From: an uncultured Collinsella sp.
GTDB taxonomy: Bacteria; Actinomycetota; Coriobacteriia; Coriobacteriales; Coriobacteriaceae
Length of the DNA: 64,000 nt
Assembly: GCA_959026535.1 (NCBI GenBank)
Contig: CAUFMB010000002.1
Coordinates: forward strand, 14,696 to 78,695
Direction: 5' to 3'
Positions 62,941 to 64,000 of the stretch are shown one piece after another (within the stretch, counting starts at the first letter, position 1; each line of letters begins with the position of its first letter). Position numbers and translations under genes: made by a program. The notes beneath the pieces were generated by a model. It was not told the origin of the DNA. It saw nothing but the letters and a program-made list of their open reading frames with translations, and searched no databases.

Positions 62941-63912
62941 TTACTGCTCGCTATTCGCAATCGCCTGGTCGATAAGCTTGTCGAGTGCTGCGCGCTGCTC
63001 GGCGGAGCTGATGGCTCCCACGATTGGATCCCCTACGATGTTGCCGTTCTGATCGATGACATACGTTGTCGGGAACGAGAACAAATTTGACGTGAACTTA
63101 CCGGCCTCGCTATCCGACTTGAACCAGATGTTCTTATATGTCACGCCCTTCTTGCTCAGCACGTCCTTGGCATCTGCGATCTCGCCCCTGTTGCCATCGA
63201 GCGTAAAGGAATTGACGCCCACGACCTGGCCGCCCTTCTCGGCAAGCTCCTGATTCAGCTTCTCAAGATCGCCCAGCTCGCCCACGCACGGCTTGCAAGT
63301 AGTGAACCAGAAGTTCATGACGGTGACCTTGTTCTTAGAGAACAGCTCGTCGCTGTTCACGTCGTTGCCATCCAGGTCTTTGCCCGTAAAGCTGGGGAAC
63401 TTCGTCGCCTCGCTCGAAGCATTGGCACCAGCCGTCATGCCAGCGGTCGAAGCGTCGACGCTCTCGCCTGCGCTCGGCGTGCTTCCACAGCCGGGGAACT
63501 CCTTCTCCAAGCTCTCGAGCTTGTCCTCGATCTCCTTGATCTGCTGCGCACCAGCCTTGAGCGTCTTAAGCTCATCCGCCGTAAACTCATCCTTAGCGCC
63601 GTCGATGGTCTTGAGCAGGAAATCGCCGTAATTGCTGCCATCCTCAATCATTGCCGAGTCTTTATTTGCTGCATTGAATACCTTTTCCCACAGCGCGTTA
63701 TCACTCGAAAAGATCTCGTTCTCCTTCTGCATGAGCTTCGCATACAGCTCGGCGGCCTCGTCGGCATTGGCCGGCTTCTGCGCAGTGAGTTCTGCGATCT
63801 TAGGATCGGAGCTCGCAGATTCGCTCGCATTGCCACCGGGCGCCGAACATGCCACAAGGCACAAGGCCAATACCGGCACCATAAACAGGGCCGCAATCTT
63901 AGAAAGCTTCAT
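62941..63912 (-). CDS. TlpA-like thioredoxin-fold lipoprotein
   Basis: This 323-residue protein has a signal peptide with lipobox LVAC (Cys near residue 20), an acidic helical region of about 150 residues, then a TlpA/ResA-type domain. The active site is in FWFTTCKPCVGELGDL (CxxC), with the cis-Pro region at FPTTYVIDQNG. It should be a membrane-anchored thiol-disulfide oxidoreductase outside the cell. ATG 63912 is preferred over 63918 because GGAGG is seven bases upstream of the former but only one from the latter. No CcdA partner is within the window; it may lie beyond the edge. Confidence 0.88.
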   Translation of the reverse strand: MKLSKIAALFMVPVLALCLVACSAPGGNASESASSDPKIAELTAQKPANADEAAELYAKLMQKENEIFSSDNALWEKVFNAANKDSAMIEDGSNYGDFLLKTIDGAKDEFTADELKTLKAGAQQIKEIEDKLESLEKEFPGCGSTPSAGESVDASTAGMTAGANASSEATKFPSFTGKDLDGNDVNSDELFSKNKVTVMNFWFTTCKPCVGELGDLEKLNQELAEKGGQVVGVNSFTLDGNRGEIADAKDVLSKKGVTYKNIWFKSDSEAGKFTSNLFSFPTTYVIDQNGNIVGDPIVGAISSAEQRAALDKLIDQAIANSEQ

Positions 63913-64000
63913 AGTCATTCCTCCGTTTTGTCGAAGCTTGTTTACTTTTGGCTCTGTTAGACCAGGATTGACATACATGTGTCCCCACGGTGCCATATCT

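Overview
The window is about 60% G+C and is chromosomal DNA from what looks like a gut Coriobacteriia member, most probably Collinsella or a close relative. This is an inference from base composition, the LAATGD-type sorting signals, the gene families and the many small intergenic palindromes; no rRNA marker is present. I see no rRNA, tRNA, CRISPR array, prophage, insertion sequence or replication origin.

Layout. 1-5,000: 3' end of an AzgA-type purine permease, then two tandem paralogous wall-anchored beta-helix proteins whose duplication carried along the permease tail and terminator. 5,100-10,400: esterase, uracil permease, MetE-like protein with a LysR regulator, HAD phosphatase. 10,420-12,520: TPP riboswitch and thiazole salvage operon (thiM, thiamine-binding protein, thiE). 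12,600-21,100: patatin phospholipase and three consecutive paralogous c-di-GMP proteins, two GGDEF-PAS-GGDEF-GGDEF-EAL and one lacking the last GGDEF and EAL. 21,100-33,500: flavoprotein, ArsC-like protein without its cysteine, CobW GTPase, TrmL, an AAA ATPase overlapping a UvrA-like gene, a Tet(M)-like GTPase, RsmJ, RlmA and small proteins. 33,600-43,250: MATE and DMT exporters, ung, SDR, queuosine-precursor transporter, prfC and a YtrA-like regulator with its ABC transporter. 43,250-47,860: a structured repeat, DMT transporter, EFR1 flavodoxin-ferredoxin, ClC channel, LOG protein and K+ channel. 48,000-54,460: two convergent hybrid histidine kinases, one with fused solute-binding sensors and one cotranscribed with a solute-binding lipoprotein, separated by a NimA-like flavoprotein. 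54,600-64,000: PatB-type lyase, TrmO, a TipAS-type regulator, glutaredoxin, Dus, a second copy of the structured repeat, a large MacB-like ABC protein and a TlpA-like lipoprotein.

Main themes are c-di-GMP and phosphorelay signalling, RNA modification (TrmL, RsmJ, RlmA, TrmO, Dus) and transport. The least explained material is intergenic. Two 176-186 bp long-inverted-repeat elements share a core but have different, still self-complementary ends. A family of small palindromes, many touching stop codons, also varies in its outer arms while keeping base pairing. These two groups are the best candidates for something undescribed.
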